A stretch of 64,000 nucleotides of DNA from Ochotona curzoniae (Eukaryota > Chordata > Mammalia > Lagomorpha > Ochotonidae), in NCBI RefSeq assembly GCF_017591425.1, contig NW_024466218.1:7680001-7744000 (forward strand), read 5' to 3'. The position numbers and the translations under genes were made by a program. Below are positions 12,837 through 24,468 of the stretch, piece after piece. The notes beneath the pieces were generated by a model that was not told the origin of the DNA, made no database searches, and saw only the letters and a list, made by a program, of their open reading frames with translations. Within the stretch, counting starts at the first letter, position 1; each line of letters opens with the position of its first letter.

Positions 12837-13170
12837 TTATTTTTTAAATATTCACTTATTTTTATTGGAAAGGTAGATTTTTACAGAGAGGAGAGACAGA
12901 GAGAAAGATTTTCCACCCACTGGTTCACTCCCAAAGCAGCTGCAACGGCTGGAGCTGAGCCAATCTGAAGCCAGTAGCCAGGAGCCTCCTCAGAGTCTCC
13001 TGGGAGGGTGCAGGGTCCCAAGGCTTTGGGCTGTCCTCGACTGCTTTCCAAGGCCACACGCCTGGAGCTGGAAGAGAGATTGAGCAGTTGGGACACAAAA
13101 CCTGCACCCATATGGGATCCTGGCACATGCAAGGTAAGGACTTTAGCCACTGGGCTATCGCATGGGGACC
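12837..13170 (-). repeat. Lagomorph CSINE, minus strand
   Basis: A full-length reversed copy: 'ttcacttatttttattggaa', 'agagaggagagacagagaga', 'ccatatgggatcctggcaca' and a head ending 'ggctatcgcatggggacc'. Minus-strand frames of 95-100 codons over this copy are SINE sequence, not genes. Confidence 0.93.
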
Positions 13171-14761
13171 AGAAAATACACATTTAAAACCCCAAATCTG
13201 ACTACGTAACAACTTGTAGATAATGGTTTTTATAAAAGCACAGTTTAAATTTTAAGATACTTGCAGATAAACTAAGCATTGTGTCGTGTTTTGAGGTATT
13301 TTTGCTCAGTTTCACTAAGGGTCACTTCCATCTCATCATAGTCTTCCTCCGATTGTGCCTTAACCTTATCTCTAGTGATACATCGTTTCCTTTATTGTTA
13401 AGAAAGTAGCAGACACAGTCAAAGGCTACATGGAAGAGTGGAGATTTGAAATTCACTGCCCAAGAATATGCAGCAGATCTCAGACATAGAGGTGCAATAC
13501 TGCAAGCTGTCTGGACTCAGATCAGTTTTCTGTTACAGCATGTTCTTCTACTATGGTAACACAACGTAAAATTTTCCAGACACCCCTTGAATTATTTTTT
13601 TTTCTTAGTTCTCTGTCTAGCAATAATAGCATGACCTGGCTAATCAGGTAGACCCTTAAGATTTGGAGATAGCTAGACGACAAGTGCTTTAAAAATGTAT
13701 AGAAGATGTCATAGTGTTGCCTCATAAAAGTTTTGAATTATTGCTCTTTGATACTGTGTGGGCAGTGGGATGGTAGTGTTAGCGTTTCTCCTGTCTAAGA
13801 AATAATCAGCAATGGACAGCATGCAGAGTATCAGCTCTTCAACGCATGTCCCACAAGGAGGAACTGGGCTTTGTCTAAATCTTACTCTGAAGTCACTCAT
13901 CGTGCAACATGCATCCCCCAGTGAAATCCTCTTTGAGGTTGCCTATTCCGGGTGCTTTCCCAGCCTCTAAAGCTGGGTCCTGGACTTCGGAATCATGTGC
14001 ATGTGCTGAATGTAAGCTTTGACTTTCTGACTAGCCTGCGTGCTGAATTCACACTCTGATGCAGCTAGAAGTGCATGCTTGAACCACCTCCTCCCCCATA
14101 CCTCACCAAACCCTAAGTGAGTGAATTATGGTGCAGGATTAGTACAGCATAGTAGTCCAGCCAGCCCTTCCGAAAAGAGATGGTTCTACTTAGAAATCAT
14201 TCATTCATTTATTCACTTAGCAGTGCGTTGGGAGTGCAAGCATAACCAGGTTACTTCCACCCATGCTAGTAGTCATAACAATGTGAATAACTATAATGTG
14301 TTAAATCACCAGTTCTTAGGGGAAGGAAGAAGTGACTAGATAAGCATGCCTCCCAGAGTCAAAAGGTTCTGTGAGAGATTTCTTGAGAGATGAGGACAGA
14401 TTCCTAGGAGAGCCAGGCAAGGAAAGTGCTGAGTCAGGAGAGAAGGGCATTTGTAAAGCGTGGAGGCGGGAAAGGCTTAAGAAGGTCTTGTCCACATGGA
14501 GTGAAATCCTTGGCCTACTGTAAAGTCCTTCATGTATTTTATTGCAGCTGATGTTCTTTTTCTTGGTTCTTCTCCAAGATCAGCATCCTCTATTTCCATC
14601 ACACTCTGTTCATATGTCCTGGTTTCAAAACCATCATCACTTCTCTTCTGAATTTTCCTTTTGGACCTCTTGCTCATTTATTCATTATCTAATATATACC
14701 AGGGCTTCCATCTGGACATGGAAATATGAAGATGTAGAGCTCAGAGTCAGTAGATAAAACG
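13171..14761. other. Unique noncoding sequence
   Basis: No mobile element named with confidence. A minus-strand frame at 14,477-14,677 encodes a very charged 66-residue peptide beginning MSKRSKRKIQKR; I do not recognise it (see findings). Confidence 0.4.
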
Positions 14762-14845
14762 TGGAAGGAAGGAAGGAAGGAAGGAAGGAAGGAAGGAAGG
14801 AGGGAGGGAGGAAGGAAGGGAGGAAAGAAGGAAGAAGGGAAAAGG
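14762..14845. repeat. (GGAA)n microsatellite
   Basis: About ten perfect GGAA units decay into GGGA/GAAG variants. Serine- and proline-rich frames on the complement are products of this tract. Confidence 0.95.
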
Positions 14846-15344
14846 TTGAGTGAGTATTGGTGTCTGATGTCTTTAGAGGCACTGTTCTTGTCATTTTTTC
14901 TGCCCATAGAACAGCTAATATCTGTAATTTTCATCACCAATGCTTGGTTCACCCAGGAGGCAGGTTCTCTTGGGCACCACAGGCTTATCTCTCCTTATGG
15001 ACTATAATTATAAAGTAAGCACCCAGAACAGAGACATAGCTTCATTTCATTGCCTCCCTGAGATTCTAAGAATCAGGAAAGCGAAAGGTGCATGGGAGAT
15101 AACATACAAAGCCACGCAGATCTCTCAGAGTGGTGCCTATAACAATTCAGGTAACAGTGTGTAGACAATACATTAGGAGGATCAAGAAATAAAACCAGCT
15201 CTTACACCTGATTCAGCCTTAGATCATGTTTTAACATCAGCCAGTATGGGAGCATATGTTAACCATAAAAGATGGACTTCTTTTAAGAGAATCATTGCCT
15301 GTATATGTATCTTATAATGAGAGTTATGAGTTATGCAAAAGCAT

Positions 15345-15475
15345 GAATCTTGTTTATTGGCTTGGTATCTTCTGTTTACCAAAGCCGACTTAAATGCTTT
15401 ACCATTTAATCCTCTCAATAATTCTCTGAGAAGAGTCATCCTCTCTCTAACTCATAGCACACAGATTGGAAGACA
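15345..15475 (+). repeat. L2/MIR-type fragment
   Basis: It carries the widespread 'atttaatcctcacaataa'-like motif followed by an altered 'gaggaaactgaggc'-type end. Low-confidence old repeat. Confidence 0.35.
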
Positions 15476-16643
15476 CCTATGCTGCCCCAATCCTTATGTC
15501 TTAGAAGTTACAAGTTATACCTCTCCTGCTCTGCCAGCCCTCTGCAGGGGCTGCCTTCTCTCTTTAAGGTTCAGCATCCATGTGGGCAAGGAAAGCCACA
15601 CCTTAAACCTCATTCCATTCCCCAGGCACAGGAGAGCAGACCACATGAGCATTTCCATCTGTCTCTGGAGTGTGACGTTTTAAGGGTGAGATGAAGAAGG
15701 AAGCATCCTTTCAAATTAGGAAGATACAATAGATGTACTGCTTCTCCTGTATATTCGCTTTAAGCTCCAAGTTCATTTATGTCAGCACACTAGAAAGGGA
15801 CATAGCAGAAGCTGGTGCTTGTATCAATAATTGATGTGTTGCTATATTTGTCGCACCAAGCTATTATAGTATCCGAGGAATACTAGTCTTAAATAATTGC
15901 ATCATTTATTCATTTCTGATGTGAAACATTAAAATGCCACATCTTTCCAATGCCTTTTTGAGCTTTAATGTATGAAAAAATAAAAGTTTCTTTATTAAAA
16001 AAATTCAAATTCCAAAAACTCACAAAAAGCAGTTATCTTACAGTGGACATACCAGCCTTTGCTAGCACAGATTTGGGCTGGATGGCTACAAACCTGAGTG
16101 TTTTGCTGAAGGGCTTTTCATTTCCCCACAGGGACTTGTCCATTGACCTACTGTGTTTTCAGAATCTGTATACCTAAAAGAACATTAGAAAAGTAGGGAT
16201 GGAGAGGAGAGGAGGGACAGAAAAGAAACATTTTCATTTTTTTTAAAAGATCCAAATAATACATGGAAAACAGTGAACATAAAACAGATGACAGATGTGA
16301 ATAAAATGTGACCAAAATCTTTGAACTTTATCCCAGTTTCAGACCACAGGAATATCCATCCCCTGGTGCGCCTCGTGTCTGTACTCAATCAGTATAACTA
16401 AGAAGGGCATAAATAAGTCCTGTGCAAATAATTATGTTGGGTCCATTTATGCCTCACATTCATATATGCCTGCCTAATTGAATCGAGTGTTTAATCCCAG
16501 GATTCATTATCTATTTCCCTATCTAAGTCCTTTTTCCCATTTATATTTAGCACCCAGCTGTCCCGTCCTCCAAATGGTCAACTGTAGTCCCGTAAAAGTC
16601 TCAAGATTGGCCTCCCAAACCCTTAGCTTTGGGCAGCAATTTT

Positions 16644-16658
16644 CTCAGCAGGGGGCAG
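16644..16658 (+). promoter_or_regulatory. Candidate CTCF-like motif
   Basis: The word ctcagcagggggcag matches the core of the CTCF consensus (CCASYAGRKGGCRS) at most positions. It is a single word in unique DNA, and occupancy cannot be judged from sequence. Confidence 0.25.
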
Positions 16659-17960
16659 TTGGGTCTTGGTGCCTCTGGATTGGAATTGTTAAACAGAGCA
16701 GGCTACTTACTTACAAATGGAGCTGGAACGTAGACCTTTCAGCGAGCATTCAAGTAGAGGGAGGCCAGGTGTCAGTCAGGACAAGGTATTGCTGCCTTGT
16801 GTAGTAGTCAGAATCAAGCAATAAAAAGATCAGTAAAAACGCTTGCTGGAAGTTATTGATAGAAAAATTCTTTCTGCACGAAAGATTATAAACAGAGTGT
16901 TATCTGAAGATGGATTTGTTTTAATTTGGCATTGATGTATTTGATACCTGGTAGGATCAAAGAAAACAGAATCAAAGAGAAGTACAAGCAGGCCTGCTTC
17001 TCTGAATATAGGCCTCTTTTATAGATATAAAATCTCGGGACTGGAGTGCTCAAATTTATTTGTACTGATGTTTGTTTAAAGATCAATATTAAATAAATTG
17101 GTCTGGAAGCTATAGTCATAAAGCAGCTGTCGAACTAATGTAATCCCACAATGCCATTTTGTCTACTGCATGAAACCTGGTTAACTGTGTACTTCTAATA
17201 ACATGTGGAAAATCTGTTGAAAAAGAAAATAACTGAACTGGATTTTCTGAAATTGGATTGAATTGCAACTCAATGTAAAGGCAAGTTTTAATACATATGT
17301 CTTGTTCATTTCTTGGTGATGATGAATTGTCTGTTTTTTATGACTATAAATGGTTCATATAACCTAAAACTAGCTTAGGATAGATAAAAATACATTTCTT
17401 TGTAGATTTTTATTCCACCTTAATATGAAAGGTAAATCTCAAGACTTGATTTAGATTCTTAATTATTAACCTTGTTGTTCAACATGGTCTTATTTTTGGC
17501 ATTTGCTAATCGACTTGCTTTTGATTATTATCTATGCAGTCATTTTGTTAACTGGACATGGTGTATACCTGTAGCTTTGTAGCATTAACATATTTATTCG
17601 TCTCGTTATCCTCCAAAGATTTAAAAGAAGAAAGCCAAGGTAGAACAAACTATATATCCTAGACAATATGTGTGAAGTCTGGCCCCACCGTGTTTACCAG
17701 CCATATTTTGAGTATCATTTTTGTTCCACATACAGACACATAATCCCTGACTCCTGCTCTCAAGGAATGTAGATTCTAGCTGTGAATGGGAGACAAGATT
17801 TACTTATAGAGATTATCTGAATGCAGTATATCATGAGTCAAAAGTCACATGAGCAGGACAAATTCTAAACACTAAAGAACCATTGATTTCATGTACTGTG
17901 TTTGTGAGTCTGTCACCCATGAGGCAAAGTACTTCAACTGGGCTTCACTGACCCAATCTC

Positions 17961-17982
17961 TTTTTTTTTTTTTTTTTTTTTT
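17961..17982. repeat. T homopolymer
   Basis: A 22-base T-run. Confidence 0.97.
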
Positions 17983-18050
17983 GCTTTGGGGAAGGAGAAT
18001 GAAAGAATGACATGATGCCATTTTCAACGTTAAGGAGATAGTTATAATGG

Positions 18051-18126
18051 TTTTTAAAAAAGATTTATTTATTTTTATTGGAAAGGCAGATTTACAGAGA
18101 GGAGGAAAGATAGAGAGAAAGATCTT
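18051..18126 (-). repeat. CSINE 3' tail fragment, minus strand
   Basis: It contains the reversed CSINE tail: 'agatttatttatttttattg', 'gaaaggcagatttacagaga' and the GA tract up to 'gatctt'. It stops abruptly where a plus-strand CSINE 3' segment begins. Confidence 0.85.
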
Positions 18127-18209
18127 GCAGCCATTTGGGGAGTGAACCATCAAACAGAAGATCTTCCCCTCTGTCTCTCCTCACTGTATATCTGACTTTC
18201 CAATTAAGA
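18127..18209 (+). repeat. CSINE 3' fragment, plus strand
   Basis: 'gccatttggggagtgaacca', 'cagaagatcttcccctctgt' and 'atctgactttccaattaag' form the plus-orientation 3' third of a CSINE. With the preceding minus-strand tail it makes an inverted repeat with a short loop. Confidence 0.85.
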
Positions 18210-18479
18210 AAAACCAAACAAGCAAAAAGCAAACGACACATTTTAACAACAAAGATACAGTCACAAACGTGAAAGTTTTCTGATAAAACCAGCTAGTTTG
18301 GTGACCAATACTCTTCTTTTTCATAAAAACGGTCATAAATTATATCCACACTTTTATTTCGCAGATTTTCCTTCCTTTCTAGTTTTTTAGGGCTCTATAC
18401 TTGCATGACATTTGGAATAATTAAATAACTTTTTTGATTCATTGAAAGTGTTATTACTCATCATTTGCTTGGGAGGATT
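18210..18479. other. Unique noncoding sequence
   Basis: No feature recognised. Confidence 0.4.
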
Positions 18480-18765
18480 GGAAAGCACAGTGATTAAGTA
18501 AATGAATACTTGAGTCACATCAATATACACCATGCCAAGGCTCTACACATGACACATGCTAATTGCATGAACTGGAGCAAAAGAAAGAGAGAGAGAGAAA
18601 AGGAAGGAAGGAAGAAGATGGAAGTAGGAAGAAAGAATGAACAACTGTAGCCATCTGATAGGGTTGTTTTAAGGTTTAAATAAACTCTGGAAAAATTATT
18701 CAGCTCCATAGTTGTACATTATTTAAACTTTATAAATGAGAGCTATCATCATCATCTTCTCAACT
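18480..18765 (+). repeat. MIR SINE interrupted by a GA-rich tract
   Basis: The MIR-like head ('agcacagtgattaagtaaat') and a distal part ('atagggttgttttaaggttt' then 'aaataaactctgg') are separated by a purine tract at 18,577-18,640 with GA and GGAA units. Old and diverged. Confidence 0.5.
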
Positions 18766-21158
18766 AGAGATTTCCCCATGTTGTCATATCCTAAAATGTG
18801 AGTCACACCTTCATTCCCACTATCTAGTTACCAGGAACTGTGGAGATTTGGGGGAGCTTAAGCATTAGCAAGGAGTAAGATACACTGCATTACTAATTTG
18901 TAAAAAAAAAAAGTACATCTAATCTAAGGAGAAGATGGAATTCACAGTGTTCACAGTGCTTCTGAAAATAACTAATGTAGATTTTATAAGATTGTCAGTT
19001 GTTATCAACTCTCTCATCAGATTCTTCCAAAAACTTTGTCATTCCTGAAAAAGTCACCCCAATCTCACAAAATTGGAATTCATGTTTTGTCATTTGGGAC
19101 ATTTGTCCTAAGTGACTATGGCTAAGTCAAGTGGAATTCGTTTCTTTGAGCATTCCTACCTTCCAATACAGCAGGAGGGACTTCTAATACGACCTGATAG
19201 AACAGGTTTCTGTTGTTATTTTGTTGGTCAAAGTGGTATTTTGTCACAGACTCTACAACTATTGAGAGTTAGAGAATATATAGATTAATACTACCAAAGA
19301 GGATTAGGAAATTAAATTCTCTCTTCCTAAAAGTCTTAGCCTTCATAAATTTAGGTCTCTTGTTCTTTCGATTGTACTGATAATAATGGTATTGGGGGAA
19401 ATTCACGGAATTCAGTCAGCAGAGGGAAGTGGCCAAGTGGGGCGGTTATTTCTCTTGGAGGCTAGCTGGCTCTGCGTGGCTAAGAGAACACAAAATGGAC
19501 AGTGGCCAGAGAGGCCCTGCGTGAGCCTGGTTACAGAAGTCAAGGTCAGCATCAAGCACAATGTGGAAAGCTGTGTCCACCACTGGGGCTACGGAGATGG
19601 GCTTTTCAGCATGAAAGGGTGCAAACTTGGAGGAGTTCCACCGACAGTCATCTGCAGCCAGCAGAGCTCTTGCATGCTGGTGAGCTCACGTACATATGTG
19701 GGTCACACAAAGGGGAGAATGGAGCTCTTTGTTCCATGTCTGTGGGATAACTGAATTTTGTATGATATAAACGGAGGCTTAGCACTGGCAGTGGATAGTG
19801 TCTTGGACAGCCTGTCGGGACAATAGAGCTCCAGCCTTTATCTTAAGAACAATTTTAAAATGACTTTTTCCTTCTGTGTTTTCTTGTTAATCAAAGGCTG
19901 ACTAAAATGTGAAGATGCTTTCATTTGAGTAACTTCAATAAATGCCTCCTTTGCTTGACTTGACTTCAAGTGTTTTAGCCTTTACTTCCTTGGGTGTTGT
20001 TCTGTTTTGTTTCTTTTCCTTGAAATCCTTGAACACATATAACCAAGTGGCAAAGTGTTGCATTTCTTACCTGGATTTCCCATCTCTTCGGCATGTTTCC
20101 AGTGTTCCTAAGTGACTTCAGTTAGCATCATGATTTAACTTCATTCAAAATCCATGTATATGTATCCAGTAGCTGTATTTCTACTTTTCTTAATAAAGAT
20201 GTAAAACTTAAAGTAAAATTGTGGCTGATTGTGCTGAATTATTACTCTAAGATAGATTCATCAAATCTCCCAGCTGTATAAGACAGGGCTTACTAATGAA
20301 GTTCCCTATCAAAAAGAAAAGCCTAATTTTGATTTGGCTTAGGTAATGAACTTCTTTTTCCTGGTGTGATTATCTGCATGGGGTGGCTAAAAGAGTAGCA
20401 AGAGAGAGTGTGCTCACAGAAGCATTATGCAAAATGTCTTTTGTCTCTTTTTGCCGGGATATATTAAATTTTCAATGTAGTCTATGTAATATAAAATTAT
20501 GATAATGACTTTTGGCCCACTGTGAAGGCAGCTTGCTGGTCCTGTGCGTGTGTGTCTGGCTTGAGCACTAGGGTACACTGTGGGAGTTGCCTTTTCTATT
20601 AACAAACCTCTAGATACCTAATGATGAATTTTCTTTCACCAAATGTTCTCCTTTTGTCTAAAATACAAGCATTTTCTAAATTGCTTTTGAGAAAAACAAG
20701 AGAGGCAGAGAGGTCTGTGGCACTAACAAGGGATATTGAAACAAAGCAAGGGATTCAGTTAGCATTATTCTTGTAATTATAAACCAGCCAGAAGGTTGCT
20801 CGTGTACTCGTGAAAATATTTACCATCGTATTGGTGTAACTGATTGCATCACTTAATGAAAGGACAAATTGAACAATTGCCTCATTAAATATTTTTGCCT
20901 TTTCTGGTCATGTGAAATTTTATAGTTGAATTTATGATAGATAGCTCTGGCAACTTTTCATATCTTTTTTATTGGGGGGAAAATGTTCAATTTTATTTTT
21001 CCTTTTCTCATTGGAAAAATTTTAAAACTATAAATATATAAAATAACAGAAATCTTTACTGTTCTAGTTATTTAGCCTGTTTCACATAGGGGAGTTGAGG
21101 AAAGATTTATGAAAAATTCACAAAACTGTTTAATATCACTTAATCTCTTAATACTGCC
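18766..21158. other. Unique noncoding sequence
   Basis: A 122-codon open frame (19,386-19,754) is followed 185 bases later by AATAAA and a GT-rich stretch. I do not recognise the peptide (see findings). Otherwise AT-rich and featureless. Confidence 0.4.
19937..19942 (+). terminator. Possible polyadenylation signal
   Basis: An AATAAA hexamer is followed 50-75 bases later by T- and GT-rich sequence (gtgttgttctgttttgtttc), the layout of a cleavage signal. With no exon evidence this is only a candidate: it could be a lncRNA end, an LTR remnant or chance. Confidence 0.2.
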
Positions 21159-21159
21159 A

Positions 21160-21295
21160 AAAGTTCACAGAAATTTGAATTAAAAGGTTAGTTTATTTTG
21201 ATGCAGAAAAAATACCTTGAGATCTGTGCATACAAACATACTTCAAGATGCTCATGGAAAATACGTATCATGAAAACCTATGTCTAGATTTTGAA
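21160..21295. mobile_element. Mariner-like MITE (copy C)
   Basis: It starts 'aaaagttcacagaaatttga', continues 'aattaaaaggttagtttatt' and contains 'cttcaagatgctcatggaaa' in the opposite sense, giving partial self-complementarity. Same family as the copies at 3.8 and 8.75 kb. Confidence 0.4.
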
Positions 21296-24173
21296 ATTTC
21301 CTTGCATTGTACGTGACTATTCTGAAGTATATTAAAGATCATAATGAAGGTTACTGCTCAAAGTCACTACCACTAAAGGCATCTACACAGTACCATCCTA
21401 GCTTTTAATCATCCTTAGAGCCACTGTCAAGATCCACAAGATAGTCTGTCTCATCATGGGTCACCCCCAATTCCTACCTCCTTCGTTTTTCCTCTCTCTC
21501 GCTTTCTCTCTCTCTCTCTCTGGCTCTCGCTCTTGCGCTCTCTCTATCCTGAAGGCAGACATCTATCTGAAAGCAAGACTATTGGTACGTGGTGGTTATT
21601 ACCTCATCTTGTATTTTCAGCTAATGTGATACTAAACTTATATTTAGGAGTTCATTGTTATTAAGGCAATGTTTGTGATGTCACAAACTGTAAACATGGT
21701 ATTTACTATAAAATTACCTTTGGAGAAAAACCACTCTCTAATACCGTATTATCAAGGCTTGTATGTATATGAAATATGAGTCCCAGTAATTGACACTAGA
21801 GGTGCTATTTCAAAAGTTTTCTAGGAACCAGATCTTGGTGAGTTCTCCAGTTACATTAGTGATTGTCAGGGGAAAGTCAGTACCACGTACTGCTTGTCTA
21901 TTGATATCAATAGGAACAATCAATAGCAGGTATGATTTTGTTTGTAGGCAGATTAATAATTTTACAACTGAATCAAGATGACCTATTAGAGTGGTTTATT
22001 AGAATTGCTTTTGAATATTGAACTAAGATATACATGTGAAACAGGACTCTCTTAAGTAACTAAATCTCTCGAGTTTTGTTTTTGGAATAGAAATTATTCA
22101 AAGTAATATCAATAATTATTTCTTCTACCTTTCCTAGATGCCAAAATAACATGTGGAAAGGAAGATAGCGTAAGGGACCCATGCACATCTAGATAATGAA
22201 ATCAAGTATCATGAATTGGTTCCAAAAGATGCCAGTTCTGCCATCAGTTGACTGTAGCTTTCTTCTCTCCTGGGCTTTTGGACTAAAAGTCCCATCACTT
22301 AGTCATTCCAAAACTTAGTACTTCCACCTTGCCATGAGTATACTGTTCTCCTTCGGAAAAAAGTCCCAGAAATTCAAACATAAGGAAATCAGAGTAGGAA
22401 TGAGACCATGGGTTAGCCATTATTCTATTGATGTTTACCAGTAATAAAACCAATTTCAATAACTTTATTTAAAGCAGTTTCACCGGGGGGATGAGAAGTA
22501 TTTTTTTATGTAGATAATGATTATGGTAACTGGTTGACCTTATTTTTAAAAATTAATTGGAAATATAGAAATGATGCATCGAGTAATGCAGCTGTGGTAC
22601 CTAGTGAAGCTGTCTAGGTTTGGTGACTGCCAGAGTTGGATGAGAGGATTTACAAGATCTAGGAAATGAGGTTGGGAAAGTCCAAACGTTGTCAGTCTGG
22701 TTTATTTGAAGAGGAGCTGTGCTTTTGTGACTGTTTTGCTCTCGTAGCCAAAAAAACTAGAATCTTTTTGGTCCAAGCTCATCCTTCCATATGTTCCCCT
22801 TTTGGTGTGATGTGGGAGGATGGTGGAAGCAGCCCGTTAGGAACAACACTGAGTGTTTTAAGCTGCACAAGATGATGTTTGCATAGTGGAAAGACAGTTC
22901 TTGGCAGCACATTTCTATGTTTTTGCCTTTAATTCAGTGTCTGTGTTTTATCAGCTAAACCAGACAGGCGCGAAAGGAGCGAAAACTTCCTTGCACATGG
23001 AACACTGGAAAGTTAGGCTAGTCACCTCCAGTCATATGGAGATAGTGTTTTAAAAGGGTCAAAGCACTGTAATTAGAAAACTGGGGCTTACTTTATTTAG
23101 ACTTATTAGAGTCTGTGGCTGAAAAATATAAGCATCCAGGAATCATTTACAAGATGACCAAGCAACCAAGAAAAGCTCTAAATTAAACATACCTTAACCT
23201 GTGGACGATGAACACTCTCCCGGATGCTCACCAACAAACCCCCAGTCAGATGGCCAGCAAACTTGGATCTGCTGCAGACTACAAAGAGTGTGTCCTGAAG
23301 CACAAGTGCCACAGACAGACTTCACTCCGTCACAGGCTGCTCGATGTTTGCTGCACAGCCACTTGCCAAACTGAAGGTTTGTCTTTCATTATAGAAGTAG
23401 AAGACCCAAGAAGGGCAACTTAGTTTCTTGTACCCGAAGGGGAAATAGTCCCTAAGGGAAGTCTTGCTTCCCAGCCTGGGTTTCATTTCCTAACGTCTTG
23501 CAAAAAGCACATGGGTGATATTGTATTTAAAAAGCCATTGCATCCTTTAGTGCAGATTGGCAGCCCTACACTCTCTCTTCTATTCAAACATTCAACACCA
23601 AACTTCTTTCCTAAAATTTCATTGAAGCCAGCGTGCCATTTTTAATGTAGCAGTGAGTGGATCCTGAGAACTAATACTTCTATTCCAATCAAAACACCAG
23701 GCTCAATAAAGCTTCAGCTGCCACTTGACTCTAACACTTTTGGTCCTCCAAGGGCTAGTTCTCATGCTGGAGGTCATGGTCATTGCTTAACATTCCATTT
23801 TCCTTTCCTTTGATCTGCTTGAGAGAAATAAGGTAAGGCAAGGTTCAAATTGATAGGTCCACGTGAAGGTACCTGAAGAAGCAGGAACGCTTTGTAGTTG
23901 ATGCATTTCAACTCACTGGGTCAACTGGGCAAGTATCTGCTGTTTGTTGCTCAGCCTAGTGGTGAAGCACTAATTGGGTCGTTTTCCAGGAGAATGTTTG
24001 AGACAGGCCTTCAATTTCACTTCAACCAAATGGAGAGTTTATTTTCTTCTACAGCTCTTAGCAGTTGTATGTGCTGTTTGTTTCCTCCACTAAAACATGA
24101 TCAGGAGTATTGGTAAGGCCAGTTAAAACACCCTCCCCTCCTGATGCTCATTATTTGGAGCTCTGGCTTGTGT
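21296..24173. other. Unique noncoding sequence
   Basis: Apart from the CT-rich tract at 21,491-21,548 nothing is recognised. Short frames at 22.67, 23.2 and 23.9 kb have no known domains. Confidence 0.4.
21491..21548. repeat. CT-rich low-complexity tract
   Basis: Interrupted (CT)n with gctct/cgctc interruptions. Confidence 0.92.
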
Positions 24174-24468
24174 TTTTAAGAAACTAACTTATTTACTTTA
24201 TATGGAAGACAGAGACATACCCAGAGATAGATGCAGAGATCTCCCAAGGGCTGGTTCACTCGCCAGATGCCCACTGTAGATAGGCTGATACAAGGAATCC
24301 AGAATTCCATCTGAGTCTCCCATGTGGGTGGCAGGAAACCAGCTGCCTCCCAGGGGCACGATGCGCACAAAGTTGGAATTGGGACAGAGCCGGGACTCAA
24401 ACTCAAGAACAGTGATTTGGTTTGGTGTCCCCAGCAGCACATCAACCGCTATGCCAAGCACCCCCAAC
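24174..24468 (-). repeat. Diverged CSINE, minus strand
   Basis: Reversed copy: 'ttatttactttatatggaag', 'agacagagacatacccagag', 'ctggttcactcgccagatgc', 'ctcccatgtgggtggcagga', with the head region running into C-rich sequence. Older than the copies at 11 and 13 kb. Confidence 0.75.

Larger units (their letters stand above)
14846..17960. other. Unique noncoding sequence with one old L2-like piece
   Basis: A stretch at about 15,345-15,475 ('ccatttaatcctctcaataa' then 'ttctctgagaagagtcatcc') looks like an L2/MIR 3' segment. A CTCF-like word sits at 16,644-16,658. The remainder shows nothing I can name. Confidence 0.4.

Noticed and set aside
12881..13212. Minus-strand frames of 95-100 codons
   Set aside because: They lie within a CSINE and simply read its sequence.
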